DNA of 64,000 nt from Pseudomonadales bacterium (GCA_019090455.1 JAHRWA010000075.1:25129-89128), one strand, 5' to 3'. Numbered from the stretch's first letter, positions 35,770 through 45,549 are shown. The notes: generated by a model not told the origin, from the letters alone. Made by a program: numbers and translations.

Positions 35770-37392
35770 ATGACAACACAAAATAAAGAAGTAACAACCG
35801 TATCGGGTGCCGATGTCGACGCCATTGTTGTGGGTGCGGGATTTGGCGGTTTATACATGACTTATAAACTACGTAATGAATTAGGGTTAAAAATACAATC
35901 CTATGACAACGGCTCTGATGTGGGCGGCACCTGGTATTGGAACCGTTACCCAGGTGCGCTTTCCGATACGGAGAGTTTTGTCTATTGTTTTTCTTTCGAC
36001 AAAGACCTCTTGCAAGAATGGACTTGGAAAAACCGCTACGTGACGCAACCTGAAATATTGGCTTATCTTAATAATTTTGCAGATCGATTTGAATTACGCA
36101 AGCACTATCAATTCAATACTAAAGTTACCAAAGCCGTATTTAACGAAAGCACTAATCTGTGGGAAGTTGAAACGGACAAAGGAGATAAGGTCACAGCCCA
36201 ATATCTTATTACCGGTTTAGGCCTGTTGTCAGCCGCTAACAAACCTAATTTCAAAGGCCACGACGCCTTTAAAGGCGAACAGTACCATACCAGCAACTGG
36301 CCTCGTGGCGGTGTAGACTTCACTGGCAAACGGGTAGGCGTCATTGGAACCGGCTCCACTGGAGTACAAACAATCACTGCCGCCGCACCCTCAGCAAAAC
36401 ACTTAACCGTATTTCAACGCTCTCCTCAATATTCAGTACCCGTAGCCAATGGCCCAATGCCAAAGGAAGCGACAGATAAAATAAAAGCAAACTACGACCC
36501 TATATGGAATCAGGTCAGTGAATCTAGCTTAGCTTTTGGCTTCGTCGAAAGTGAAGTGCCCGCAGCGGATCTTTCTGAAGCGGAAACTGACAAAGTCTTT
36601 GAGGCTGCTTGGAAGAATGGTGGCGGCTTCCGCTTCATGTTCGAGACTTTCTCTGATATCGCAACCGACATCAAAGCCAATGAGGCTGCCGCTTCTTTTA
36701 TTCGTCGAAAGATCAGTACCATTGTAAAAGATCCGGAAACTGCGGCAATGCTCACGCCCCATGACATCTACGCCAAACGCCCACTGTGTGATTCCGGCTA
36801 TTACGACACATTTAATCGCGATAATGTTTCCTTGGTGGATGTTAAAACCAACCCTATTACTGAAGTGACGTCTTCAGGTATACGGACCGATCAAGGGGAG
36901 TACGAACTTGATATTATCATCTATGCAACAGGGTTTGACGCTGTAGACGGAAGTTACACAAGATTGGATCTCAGGGGTACGGACGGCCTCCAGATAAAGG
37001 ATAAGTGGGCCGATGGACCGACTAGTTATCTAGGTATGACCTGCGCTGGGTTTCCAAACATGTTCACCGTTTTAGGACCCAATGGACCTTTTACCAATCT
37101 TCCACCCAGTATCGAAACTCAGGTAAATTGGATAGCAGATTTCATTTCAAAAATGCGTAAAGATAAAAATGCCGTTATGGAATTAAGCCTGACTGCTGAA
37201 AACCAATGGACTGCTACTTGTTCAGAAATAGCTGATATGACCCTCTTTCCAAAAGCAGAATCTTGGATCTTTGGGGCAAATATTCCCGGCAAGAGTAACT
37301 CTGTCATGTTTTATTTAGGTGGACTTAGCAATTATCGCCAGGCGATTAATGACGAAGTTGCTAGTGGCTATAGCAGCTTCACCTTTAATTAA
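35770..37392 (+). CDS. Baeyer-Villiger flavoprotein monooxygenase
   Basis: This is a 540-residue class B flavoprotein. The FAD-binding Rossmann motif GAGFGG is at residues 22-27, and the NADPH-binding motif GTGSTG at about residues 193-198. Between them the Baeyer-Villiger fingerprint F-x-G-x3-H-x3-W-P is present as FKGEQYHTSNWP (residues 167-178). The second conserved block includes DVGGTWYWNRYPGALSDTES and the arginine-containing KRPLCDSGYYDTFNRDNV. It inserts oxygen into a ketone to give an ester or lactone using NADPH and O2, as in cyclohexanone or steroid monooxygenases. AAGG precedes the ATG. It forms a pair with the upstream HSL-type esterase. Confidence 0.95.
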   Translation: MTTQNKEVTTVSGADVDAIVVGAGFGGLYMTYKLRNELGLKIQSYDNGSDVGGTWYWNRYPGALSDTESFVYCFSFDKDLLQEWTWKNRYVTQPEILAYLNNFADRFELRKHYQFNTKVTKAVFNESTNLWEVETDKGDKVTAQYLITGLGLLSAANKPNFKGHDAFKGEQYHTSNWPRGGVDFTGKRVGVIGTGSTGVQTITAAAPSAKHLTVFQRSPQYSVPVANGPMPKEATDKIKANYDPIWNQVSESSLAFGFVESEVPAADLSEAETDKVFEAAWKNGGGFRFMFETFSDIATDIKANEAAASFIRRKISTIVKDPETAAMLTPHDIYAKRPLCDSGYYDTFNRDNVSLVDVKTNPITEVTSSGIRTDQGEYELDIIIYATGFDAVDGSYTRLDLRGTDGLQIKDKWADGPTSYLGMTCAGFPNMFTVLGPNGPFTNLPPSIETQVNWIADFISKMRKDKNAVMELSLTAENQWTATCSEIADMTLFPKAESWIFGANIPGKSNSVMFYLGGLSNYRQAINDEVASGYSSFTFN

Positions 37393-37461
37393 GGCATCTT
37401 TGATTAGCCAAGAGCACACCGAAAAATGGAACGCTGACAACGTTCCATTTAAACAATAATC

Positions 37462-38214
37462 TTACTGTGGGACAGAGGCTACGCCTCCGCGTAAGAACAA
37501 ATAGTCGGAGTAACCAAACTCATTCAAATAATACTGTAACCAGCGCACTTGCTTACCTACCGCATCTATGAATATTAATTTTTTATTCTTATATTTCCCA
37601 AGCATAAATTTCGTGAGTAACACATCTAGCTTAATTTGCTTAAGATCATTATATGCTGGAGTATGATCTATTTGAAATTTATCGCGAATATCAATAACCA
37701 ACACATCATTTTTTAAGCTTAACTCATGCAAATACGAGTACTTTTTCAATACCGATTTGAACCTGTCATTAGAGATTATTTTCGATCTCTCCGCTGGGTT
37801 AGTACCAAGAAGTGTCGTTTTATCAGGATGTGCGTTAGTCCAATCAAATACACCCCCACCAAAAGCCGCAACATTATCTATATTTGCAGCTAGTATTTTT
37901 TTGACTGCTTTATAGCTCTTAGCGCAACTATGCCCATTGCAATAAATAACCATTCTTTGACCTGGGTTTTTACGCCGCACCGACGCTATCTCATCAACGA
38001 ATGACGGCTTAGAAAGCGACACCCATATTGCGTTGCTTATATGGACAGTCCTAAATTCCAAATCACTTCGTACATCTACGATGACGACATTATTATACTG
38101 TTCATAGAGTTCGTCGATTTCTATATACGGAACTTCCGGATATTTCGCCCTTAACGGATAGCCTTCTCCGAAGACTATATGAGGAGACAACGAGATAGTC
38201 ATCACTACAATCAA
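37462..38214 (-). CDS. Exported double-rhodanese-domain protein
   Basis: This is a protein of about 250 residues with two rhodanese-like domains. The first (VIVDVRSDLEFRTVHI, then YCNGHSCAKSYKAV) has a Cys92 active-site loop. The second (VLVIDIRDKFQIDHTP, then FIDAVGKQVRW) has Asp in place of Cys and should be inactive. The N-terminus is hydrophobic (LIVVMTISLSPHIVFGEG) and looks like a signal peptide. The only available start in good position is TTG at 38214, which has no clear ribosome-binding site. The frame opens six codons earlier without a standard start, so the annotated start is doubtful and the gene may be slightly damaged at its 5' end. It handles a sulfur group if active. Confidence 0.65.
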   Translation of the reverse strand: MIVVMTISLSPHIVFGEGYPLRAKYPEVPYIEIDELYEQYNNVVIVDVRSDLEFRTVHISNAIWVSLSKPSFVDEIASVRRKNPGQRMVIYCNGHSCAKSYKAVKKILAANIDNVAAFGGGVFDWTNAHPDKTTLLGTNPAERSKIISNDRFKSVLKKYSYLHELSLKNDVLVIDIRDKFQIDHTPAYNDLKQIKLDVLLTKFMLGKYKNKKLIFIDAVGKQVRWLQYYLNEFGYSDYLFLRGGVASVPQ

Positions 38215-38374
38215 TATGAGTCGGTTTAGGTGTTACCAATTTGCCATAAATTCAAATTCGTACTCGATGAGAAGAATATTATAAGCGTAGTTTAGATCAA
38301 CAGCCCCAACACTGTGATTTGTACCGCCTAGTTAACACAAAACCTACTTAGCCCATATTATAAATAGCTATGCA

Positions 38375-40513
38375 TTATTTGCCTGAAGCTGTCACCTCAA
38401 CAGGTACACCATTGAACGCTGCATTCCCCGACAACTCATCATAATAATGATCATCTGTCACATCATTCACACTCACCCCTTCCTGTTGACTCGCGACATC
38501 TAACTTCACGCCTTTTCGTCGATGCCCCCAACCATGGGGCAAACTGACCACTCCACGCATCATATCCTCACTCGCTAATACCTGAGTCTCAACTGCATTT
38601 ACCGCAGACTGAATTGTCACTTGAGATCCGTCCACTAGTGATCTTTCTTCCATATCTTTAGGATGCATAAACAATTGCCATCGAGGCTTTCCCTTAACCA
38701 ATCGGTGGGAGTTATGAAGCCATGAATTATTACTTCGAATGTGGCGTCGTCCTATTAGACTAAGATGGCTCTGTTCCGTGGGTTCCAAAATGGAATCGTT
38801 TAATTCTGCTCTAAGCCGACCTAGGTCCTGCATATAGACTTCTGGCGCAAGATCGATTAAACCGTCCTTGGTACAAAGTCGCTCAGTCAGGGAGGGTTTA
38901 AGTGGACCTAAATCGATTCCATGGGGATTGTCTTTCAATCGTTTCAAGGATAACTCACCGATATTGCCAGGCTCCTGACTGTAATATCCGGTCCTTAATC
39001 CCAAATCCATCATTAATGATGGCTCCGGTAAAGGCTGAAAAGGCTGCTTCGTTTTTTCAGCAATACGAGCCATCAGCTCATTAAATATTTGCCAATCGTG
39101 CTTAGCGTCGCCCTCAGCAGCAATCACCTCCTCATTAAACCGGACAGTATTACGCGTCGCGAAACGCAAAAAGGCAATATCATAATGATCATGCTCTAAA
39201 GTAGATGTGGGAGGTAAGATAATATCGGCATGACGAGTGGTTTCATTTATATAAAAATCAATTGAGACCATAAAATCAAGGTTTTCAAGTGCAGCGTCCA
39301 AGCGCGCACCATTGGGAGAGGAAAGTACTGGATTGCCTGCGACTGATATAAATCCCTTAATTTGCCCGTCGCCTGGCGTTAACATTTCTTCCGCCATTAC
39401 TGTCGCAGGCAATTCACCAGAGAATGATGGGAGAGAGCTTACGCGAGAATATTTTCGCGCAAACCCCCCTTTTCCAGCCTCTCCCGGTTTAACCAAACCC
39501 ACAGCGGGATGAGTTACCAAAGTGCCTCCTTCAACGTCCAGGTTTCCGCAGAGGATGTTAATCACTTGAATTGCCCAATTACTCAAGGCTCCGTATTTCT
39601 GAATAGAGATACCGGTTCGGCCATAACATATCGCACGCTCTGTTGAAGATAACTTTCGTGCCATTTCTCGAATAGCTTGGGCTTCGATTCCGGTTAATTC
39701 ACTGACCGCTTCAGGACTAAAATCCTGCACTTGTGCCGCAAACCCATCAAGATTAGGCAAATACGAATCGAGATGGCCAGTGACTATAGCCTCCTCATCA
39801 AATAGTGTATGAATGATTGCCATTAACAAGAATGCATCACTACCCGGCCGCACAAAATAATGCTCATTAGCCACCTTTGCAGTTTCAGTTCGACGAGGAT
39901 CAACAACAACAAGCTCACCACCTCGACCTTGTAACGCCTTCAATCGCGCGGGGAAATCCGGAACCGTCCACAAACTCCCATTAGATACCATGGGGTTTGC
40001 ACCGATCATCAAAAAATAATCACAATGATCAATATCAGGTATAGGGATAAGGAATTGATGACCATACAAAAAATAACAGGCCATTTGCAAAGGCAACTGA
40101 TCTAACGACGTTGCAGAGAATTGGTTTTTTGTGCTCAGCATTCTGCAAAAAGGTGCGCCATGGGTAAGCGATCCATAATTATGAACGTTGGGGTTACCTA
40201 AATAGACTCCCACGGCATCTCTATTGTGTTGGCTTTGGGTTTCAACTATTTTATTCGCCACCCATTCAAACGCGACATCCCATTCAACAGCCTCCCACTG
40301 ATCACCGATTCTTTTCATGGGTTGGCGCAGACGGTTAGAATCCTCCTGAATATCTTGAAGAGCCGTTCCCTTCGCACAAATAAACCCGCGACTGAGTGGA
40401 TCTTGTTTATCGCCCTTAATCGAAATAATCTTGTTATTTTGCGTTTTTATCTCAAGCCCACAAATGGCCTCACATAGATTACAGGCGCGATAATGTGTCT
40501 TAATATCCGTCAT
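38375..40513 (-). CDS. Molybdopterin-dependent oxidoreductase with N-terminal [4Fe-4S] cluster
   Basis: This is a 712-residue protein of the DMSO-reductase/formate-dehydrogenase-like superfamily. The cluster ligands are C11, C14, C18 and C46 (CNLCEAIC, then GFICAKG). The molybdopterin domain follows (WTVPDFPARLKALQGRG, VVVDPRRTETAKVA, FVRPGSDAFLLMAI, CYGRTGISIQ) and a C-terminal MopB-like domain (LSLIGRRHIRSNNSWLHNSH). No Tat-type twin arginine is seen, so it may be cytoplasmic. The frame is open further upstream, but AAGGAG lies 9 nt before the ATG at 40513, which also begins right before the cluster, so I chose that start. Substrate not predictable. Confidence 0.93.
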   Translation of the reverse strand: MTDIKTHYRACNLCEAICGLEIKTQNNKIISIKGDKQDPLSRGFICAKGTALQDIQEDSNRLRQPMKRIGDQWEAVEWDVAFEWVANKIVETQSQHNRDAVGVYLGNPNVHNYGSLTHGAPFCRMLSTKNQFSATSLDQLPLQMACYFLYGHQFLIPIPDIDHCDYFLMIGANPMVSNGSLWTVPDFPARLKALQGRGGELVVVDPRRTETAKVANEHYFVRPGSDAFLLMAIIHTLFDEEAIVTGHLDSYLPNLDGFAAQVQDFSPEAVSELTGIEAQAIREMARKLSSTERAICYGRTGISIQKYGALSNWAIQVINILCGNLDVEGGTLVTHPAVGLVKPGEAGKGGFARKYSRVSSLPSFSGELPATVMAEEMLTPGDGQIKGFISVAGNPVLSSPNGARLDAALENLDFMVSIDFYINETTRHADIILPPTSTLEHDHYDIAFLRFATRNTVRFNEEVIAAEGDAKHDWQIFNELMARIAEKTKQPFQPLPEPSLMMDLGLRTGYYSQEPGNIGELSLKRLKDNPHGIDLGPLKPSLTERLCTKDGLIDLAPEVYMQDLGRLRAELNDSILEPTEQSHLSLIGRRHIRSNNSWLHNSHRLVKGKPRWQLFMHPKDMEERSLVDGSQVTIQSAVNAVETQVLASEDMMRGVVSLPHGWGHRRKGVKLDVASQQEGVSVNDVTDDHYYDELSGNAAFNGVPVEVTASGK

Positions 40514-40752
40514 GTTTTGTGGCTCCTTTTTATTTTTTACAATAATAATATTGTATTCTAGGACCACCGACAAATGAAGATAAGGGAAATAGCACTTAAA
40601 GATAGGTACCGCTACCATGGAGGAAGGGCAATACTAGGGAGTTGAAGGTTTTATTAGATAAGGGTTTTATTGAGGCTTCGATTCTTATGCTAGCTGTAGA
40701 ACGACGGGGACGAAGTTAGGCTAAATGGATACAAAATGATGACAGTCAATTT

Positions 40753-41655
40753 TTATAAAGAAAATGTAAATCCAGCCGTCACTTTATTGAACGCCAAATC
40801 TTTCACATCACCAGTGCCTTTGGAGTGACCCACATCGAAGGTTAAAGCCGTCGTTTTGTTAATGATAAAGTTTACGCCAAATCCAGCTTCATAAAAATAG
40901 TCTGCCGTTTTATCTCGCCCGACTACCGCTGCAATACTCAAAGGAACCTCTAATGAGTCCTCTTGCTCCGGTGCAGTACCCTCCAATGTCCCAATCACCA
41001 CGGGTACATCATTGACATAACGTGCCTCGATCTCACCCATCATCCAGCCGGCACTTATCATCACAAAAGGTCTAATTGCTTTATTATCGACGATGGCGGG
41101 AAAATATTTAACCGTGGTTTTTAATGTTTTAACAAACATATAAGCCAACGTTCCAAAGTGATAATCCTTACCTTCTTTCGGCGTAATGTTATCCCAGTCA
41201 AATCCTGAAACATAATCGTAATTCAATTCAACAGCAAACCGGTCGCTGACAACACGTCCAAAACGAGCATTAACTTTAATAATATCAAATATATTTTGTA
41301 TCCCTTGAAATGATATATCGGCCGTCGCGACAAGTTCATGTTGCAACGCAATCAGTTCAAACCCAAACGGTACGTCTCTTGATGTAGCAGGGTAATCGCC
41401 CTTTTCATTAAAGTCGGCAACTGCAACAGAAGCACCGAAACCGTAATAAAACTTATCGAGATTACTGCGTTCTTGCTCAGCCTTTCTATCGCTTTTCCGG
41501 ACCATCTCTTTTAAACCGCCAACCTCACTCCATAATTCCTGCAACTCTTCCATATCAACATATTTGGATTCATCAGCAGCAACACAAACACCACTAAGAG
41601 CAAGTGCAAAAACACAGCTTAATCCTGCAGTTAAGTTAAAAGAAAAGTTATTCAT
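40753..41655 (-). CDS. Barrel-family protein 1 of 5 (coiled-coil plus outer-membrane-type beta-barrel)
   Basis: This is a 300-residue protein. The signal peptide (core ~10-27) ends CVAADESK. A heptad-like stretch (VDMEELQELWSEVGGLKEMV) precedes the barrel, which begins FYYGFGASVAVADFNEKGDY and ends in KVTAGFTFSL. Signature blocks shared with the other four paralogues are PFGFE, DYVSGFDWDN, TLKTTVKYFP, RPFVMISAGWMM and GDVKDLAFNKVTAG. It is transcribed leftward, behind paralogue 2. The family is unknown to me; by length and strand pattern it resembles OmpW/outer-membrane-barrel-like proteins, but I would not name it. Confidence 0.7.
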   Translation of the reverse strand: MNNFSFNLTAGLSCVFALALSGVCVAADESKYVDMEELQELWSEVGGLKEMVRKSDRKAEQERSNLDKFYYGFGASVAVADFNEKGDYPATSRDVPFGFELIALQHELVATADISFQGIQNIFDIIKVNARFGRVVSDRFAVELNYDYVSGFDWDNITPKEGKDYHFGTLAYMFVKTLKTTVKYFPAIVDNKAIRPFVMISAGWMMGEIEARYVNDVPVVIGTLEGTAPEQEDSLEVPLSIAAVVGRDKTADYFYEAGFGVNFIINKTTALTFDVGHSKGTGDVKDLAFNKVTAGFTFSL

Positions 41656-41784
41656 TATGATTTACACCTTAGCTCTCAAGCGAAATAAATACGGAGCTTT
41701 AATATTACATCCAGATCGAATTGCCACGTCATCCAGGTAATCGTTATTGTTTTATATTCTTGATCAATGATTGTAGTGCTAGCA

Positions 41785-42681
41785 TTAAAGGGAATAGACG
41801 ATACCCGCAGTCGCCTTATTGAAATTCAAATCGTCCACCTCACCGAGACCGTTTATGTGTGAAGCGTCGAAAGTAAATCGAATTGAGTTAGTATAGATTA
41901 CGTCAACGCCCACACTAAGCTGCAAGCAAAAGTCATCAATTTTGTCATAGCCGCGCCCCTCAGCGAGACTGATAGGCAGAGAGATAAAGACAGGATCGGG
42001 CTCAAATGGAATAGTGATATCAAGCTCCTCCTCTGAGGATCTGCGCACTTCGACATCGGCAAACATCCAGCCAGCACCAACTCTAACAAACGGCTTGACA
42101 ACTTCACTCTTAAAAAAAGTCGGCCTATACTTTAAAGATGTCGTTAACGTCGTTAAGTGCACATAGGCATAGCTACCAACTTGGTACTTGGTCCCCTCTT
42201 TAATTTCTAGGTTGTCCCAATCAAGTCCAGCAATATAGTCAAAATGACCTTCTACGAAAAAGCGATCACTGAGCATATAGCCAACTACGGAATTAATCTT
42301 AATGGCATTTAAAATACTATTCACTTGCTGAAAGGGAACTTCAACCGTCGCGTGTAACGTAATTCCTTGGTACTCAGGCTCAAACCCAAATGGCACATTC
42401 CTCGACGTAGCAGGGTAATCACCATTGACATCAAAACTCTCTCCTGCCATTGAAATGCCAAACCCGATATAAAAGCCTTTTAAAATGCCTGTTTCTTCGC
42501 GATCGTATAAAGCATTCCCGTCCATGACTTGTTTTCTCAGTACATCAACCTCTTTCCAAAGTTTTCGCATATCTTTCACATCAGCGTATTCAGCTTCTTC
42601 GTCTGCAATAGAAACGTCACTAACCGTAAAAAACACAACATAAATTACACTCAGTACTGAGTTAAAAATACAGTTTTTCAT
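41785..42681 (-). CDS. Barrel-family protein 2 of 5
   Basis: This is a 298-residue protein from the ATG at 42681. The frame also opens 13 codons further up, but the signal peptide starts here (MKNCIFNSVLSVIYVVFFTV), and AAGG lies about 11 nt upstream. The first 62 nt of this coding sequence are identical to the start of paralogue 3 on the other strand. A coiled segment (VKDMRKLWKEVDVLRKQVMD) leads to the barrel: GFYIGFGISMAGESFDVNGD, PFGFEPEYQ, DYIAGLDWDNLEIK, TLTTSLKYRP, KPFVRVGAGWMF and GLGEVDDLNFNKATAGIVYS. It lies upstream of paralogue 1 and reads in the same direction. Function unknown; outer-membrane location inferred. Confidence 0.72.
   Translation of the reverse strand: MKNCIFNSVLSVIYVVFFTVSDVSIADEEAEYADVKDMRKLWKEVDVLRKQVMDGNALYDREETGILKGFYIGFGISMAGESFDVNGDYPATSRNVPFGFEPEYQGITLHATVEVPFQQVNSILNAIKINSVVGYMLSDRFFVEGHFDYIAGLDWDNLEIKEGTKYQVGSYAYVHLTTLTTSLKYRPTFFKSEVVKPFVRVGAGWMFADVEVRRSSEEELDITIPFEPDPVFISLPISLAEGRGYDKIDDFCLQLSVGVDVIYTNSIRFTFDASHINGLGEVDDLNFNKATAGIVYSL
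42620..42681 (-). repeat. 62-nt signal-peptide segment, inverted identical copy at 43552-43613
   Basis: Reading from the ATG of paralogue 2 on the minus strand and of paralogue 3 on the plus strand, the first 62 nt are identical. They encode the signal peptide MKNCIFNSVLSVIYVVFFTV. Similarity continues about 40 nt upstream of both start codons (shared GCTGTCTGT and GGTATCCTTC), then stops. The mature-domain DNA is strongly diverged. Confidence 0.9.
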
Positions 42682-43551
42682 TTCGAAGGATACCTTAAAC
42701 TTAAATCTTACAGACAGCATTCCACTCGCGTAAAATCAAATAAAATAGGGGAGTCGAGGCGCGGCTATATTATTATCCATTGCTGCAAATAGCAACTATC
42801 GCAAAGTTACCCTCGCGATGTGAGTATCGCTTTTAGATACTATTCACTAGCTTATACCTGCGAAATACAAATATCGTAATTTAATGCAAGCATTGGCAAC
42901 TTATTATTAAATGTCGTAACACCATTTCGCGACAGCAGGATTACTAAATTTAAAGACTACCATTCCAAACATCAGGGTCATTACAGGCATATTAAAGAAT
43001 TAAGATCCCTTTAACGTGCTTAAACAAAAAGAGTAAACGGAATGGTACGGGAGCCAAACCGTCCTAAGACACATCCAAGAACGCGTAAAACCACTGATGT
43101 AAGGCGCCACGAAACAAAACAGGCTCCTTTACCCAGTCGTTGAACACTATACGCGTTGGCTGTAACAGTATATCAATCACAGGTAACATTAAGAGTAAGC
43201 AAATTTACAGAAAGAAATGTAATAGACAAACAATGCTACCGAGCATGAAATCTACTACCTATCCAAAGGGATATCACCGTTTAGTCACATCAGCATTGGC
43301 TCGCACTGCAATTCCAAAAAAATCAGACTCTTTATAGTTTGTTAGTAAGAAATAAGGTAAGTGTTTATTTCGATTCAATTGATAGCCTGCTGTAGCGCTC
43401 TTCTTACTTAATTCCATTCATCCCACCTATCGACCTATTGCTATTTCACCCGAGGAATAATAATATTGGCCCGCCTCCCTTAACAATTGTCCATATGGTC
43501 CCACTGGCAAGGAGAGCGCTGTCTGTCAGGTTTTTAGGGTATCCTTCAAAA
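42682..43551. other. Divergent intergenic region of the barrel cluster
   Basis: About 870 bp separate the divergent paralogues 2 and 3. Two edges are the homologous leader sequences described above. A 65-codon rightward frame at 43140-43337 has no recognisable motif. A short hairpin (TTGCT-GCAAAT-AGCAA) sits near 42782. Divergent promoters are expected here, but I cannot point to -35/-10 boxes with confidence. Confidence 0.4.
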
Positions 43552-44457
43552 ATGAAAAACTGTATTTTTAACTCAGTACTGAGTGTAATTTATGTTGTGT
43601 TTTTTACGGTTAGCAGCATTTCATTTGCCGCTAGTGATAATAAAAACCATGCTCGCCAAAGAGATGCCTCTCTATTATTAGAAGAAATAAAAAGGCTAAA
43701 AGAAATAATTTTGGCTCGGGAACAGCATACAGATCTTGATGCGAAACAGCGGCCTAAAAACCTAAAAGGGTTTTATGTTGGTATCGGTTTATCCATGGTC
43801 CAATCTGACTTTGAATTAGACGGACCTTTCCCCGTAGACACCCAACGTGCTCCCTTTGGTTTCACACCAGAATATTTCGGCACAACAGCTCACGCGACAG
43901 TGGACTGGTCATTGGTAGGACTTAACAATGTGCTCGACAGCATAAAACTAAGCCCCAGTGTCGGCTTCATATTTAACGACAGGTATGCAGTTGAGTTCAA
44001 CATGAACTACATACCCGGCCTAAAATGGGACAACCTCGAACTTAAGGATGGAAAAACTTACTTTATTGGCTCAGCAGCAAATGTTCAGCTGACCACATTC
44101 ACGACTTCGTTAAAGTACTTCCCAAAATTTTTAGCCTCTGAACCTATTCGCACGTTTATTCACGCTGGCGCGGGCTGGATGGTAGGCTCCATAGAAATAA
44201 AGCACTCATCAGAAGACCCTATCATCATTACTCTTCCTATAGCCGGCGGCACAGACTTGCCGATTCCGGCAAGCGTAGTTCAAGACCTAGGGTTTGATAC
44301 CATAGAAGATTCATGCGCTGAATTCGGTCTTGGTTTCGACTTAAAAGTAAACACCTCAACGAAATTGACATTCGATGCAGCCCATTTTCGAGGCTTTGGA
44401 AAGGTACAAGACCTTAACTTCAATAAAGTAACGGCGAGCATCGTTTACCACCTGTAG
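43552..44457 (+). CDS. Barrel-family protein 3 of 5
   Basis: This is a 301-residue protein. I start it at the ATG at 43552, where the signal peptide (MKNCIFNSVLSVIYVVFFTV) begins; the longer frame from 43438 adds 38 residues without a signal character. A charged helix (LEEIKRLKEIILAREQ) precedes the barrel: GFYVGIGLSMVQSDFELDG, PFGFTPEYFG, NYIPGLKWDNLELKDG, TFTTSLKYFP, RTFIHAGAGWMVG and GFGKVQDLNFNKVTASIVY. It heads the rightward half of the cluster, and paralogue 4 starts 136 nt later. Confidence 0.72.
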   Translation: MKNCIFNSVLSVIYVVFFTVSSISFAASDNKNHARQRDASLLLEEIKRLKEIILAREQHTDLDAKQRPKNLKGFYVGIGLSMVQSDFELDGPFPVDTQRAPFGFTPEYFGTTAHATVDWSLVGLNNVLDSIKLSPSVGFIFNDRYAVEFNMNYIPGLKWDNLELKDGKTYFIGSAANVQLTTFTTSLKYFPKFLASEPIRTFIHAGAGWMVGSIEIKHSSEDPIIITLPIAGGTDLPIPASVVQDLGFDTIEDSCAEFGLGFDLKVNTSTKLTFDAAHFRGFGKVQDLNFNKVTASIVYHL

Positions 44458-44593
44458 TTAACACTTAGGTAGTAACAAATAGGTCGTTAACTCATAGATA
44501 GCAAACAACTATAAAACCAATAAAGATGAAGTAAACAAATCTGCAAAATAATAATACTTTAACTTGCAGGCTTGTCGTGGAGAAATGTGGAAT

Positions 44594-45490
44594 ATGCGAG
44601 CTCTTATATTTTGGAAATACTTTCAGCGAAGTGCAGCCGCCTCGTTGCTTAGCCCTTTACTTTTGATGGTGTTATTCACTCAAAGTAATTACAGCTATGC
44701 GCAAGTCGACGAAACGCTGACCGAACTCTGGAAAAAAGAGGGGGAATTGAAGCAGCGATTAGCTGAGTATGAAAAAAAACATGACAATAGCAAATCGTAT
44801 TACAGAGACTTCTACTTCGGGTTTGGCATTTCGTTGGCATCAGAAAATTTCGAAAAAGATGGCGATTACCCGGGCACCAATTCAACTGTCCCCTATGGAT
44901 TCGAACCTGTCTATGTAGGTAACGCAGCACACGCTTTATTGGATTTTCCCGGTCACACTATCGGGCGCATCATAAAGGTAAACACCAATTTTGGTTACCT
45001 GTGGAGTGATGCCTTATCCTTTGAATTAAGTTTCGATTACATCAGCGGATTTAAATGGGACAACCTAGAACCAAAATCCGGCACGGCTTATTCAGTCGGC
45101 TCTATTCTTCACACCTATATCTCAACCGTTACCGCTTCCGTTAAATATTTCCCTTACGTGACGCTGAGCGGAGCAACGAGGATTCGACCCTATGTACATG
45201 CCGGTGGCGGAAGATTACAAGCAGAAGTCGAGGTAAAACATTTTTCTGATGCCAACAGCGCGTTGAATTTAACCTTGTTCGATGTCGATGTTCCCATATC
45301 CATCAGCTTGATCACATCAGAAGGAAGTGACACGCTGTATGACTTTTGTATCAAAGCCGGATTCGGCGTTAACATTTTCGTGAATAACGGCATGAGCCTG
45401 GCAGTCGAGTATTCGTATTTCGACGGACTGGGCGACGTGAGTGATATCAACTTCAACAAATTAACTGCTGGTCTTGTTTACTATCTCTGA
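44594..45490 (+). CDS. Barrel-family protein 4 of 5
   Basis: This is a 298-residue protein. Possible starts are TTG 44564, ATG 44585 and ATG 44594. GGAGAA at 44579-44584 is too close to 44585 and well placed for 44594. The signal peptide core is SLLSPLLLMVLFTQSNYSYA. A coiled segment follows (LTELWKKEGELKQRLAEYEK), then the barrel: FYFGFGISLASENFEKDGDY, PYGFEPVY, DYISGFKWDNLEPKSG, TVTASVKYFP, RPYVHAGGG and GLGDVSDINFNKLTAGLVY. It differs from paralogues 1 and 2 in PYGFE for PFGFE. Transcribed with paralogues 3 and 5. Confidence 0.72.
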   Translation: MRALIFWKYFQRSAAASLLSPLLLMVLFTQSNYSYAQVDETLTELWKKEGELKQRLAEYEKKHDNSKSYYRDFYFGFGISLASENFEKDGDYPGTNSTVPYGFEPVYVGNAAHALLDFPGHTIGRIIKVNTNFGYLWSDALSFELSFDYISGFKWDNLEPKSGTAYSVGSILHTYISTVTASVKYFPYVTLSGATRIRPYVHAGGGRLQAEVEVKHFSDANSALNLTLFDVDVPISISLITSEGSDTLYDFCIKAGFGVNIFVNNGMSLAVEYSYFDGLGDVSDINFNKLTAGLVYYL

Positions 45491-45549
45491 TGTAAAGCTA
45501 GTTTGATAATAATGATAATGAAAATAAGTAGTGTATCGAGGATCAATCT

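Noticed and set aside
43140..43337. A 65-codon frame between the divergent barrel genes
   Set aside because: No family pattern, no ribosome-binding site, and the region should carry promoters.
42682..43551. The two inverted leader copies as an insertion sequence or transposon
   Set aside because: No transposase and no target-site duplication can be seen; the copies are the 5' ends of real genes.
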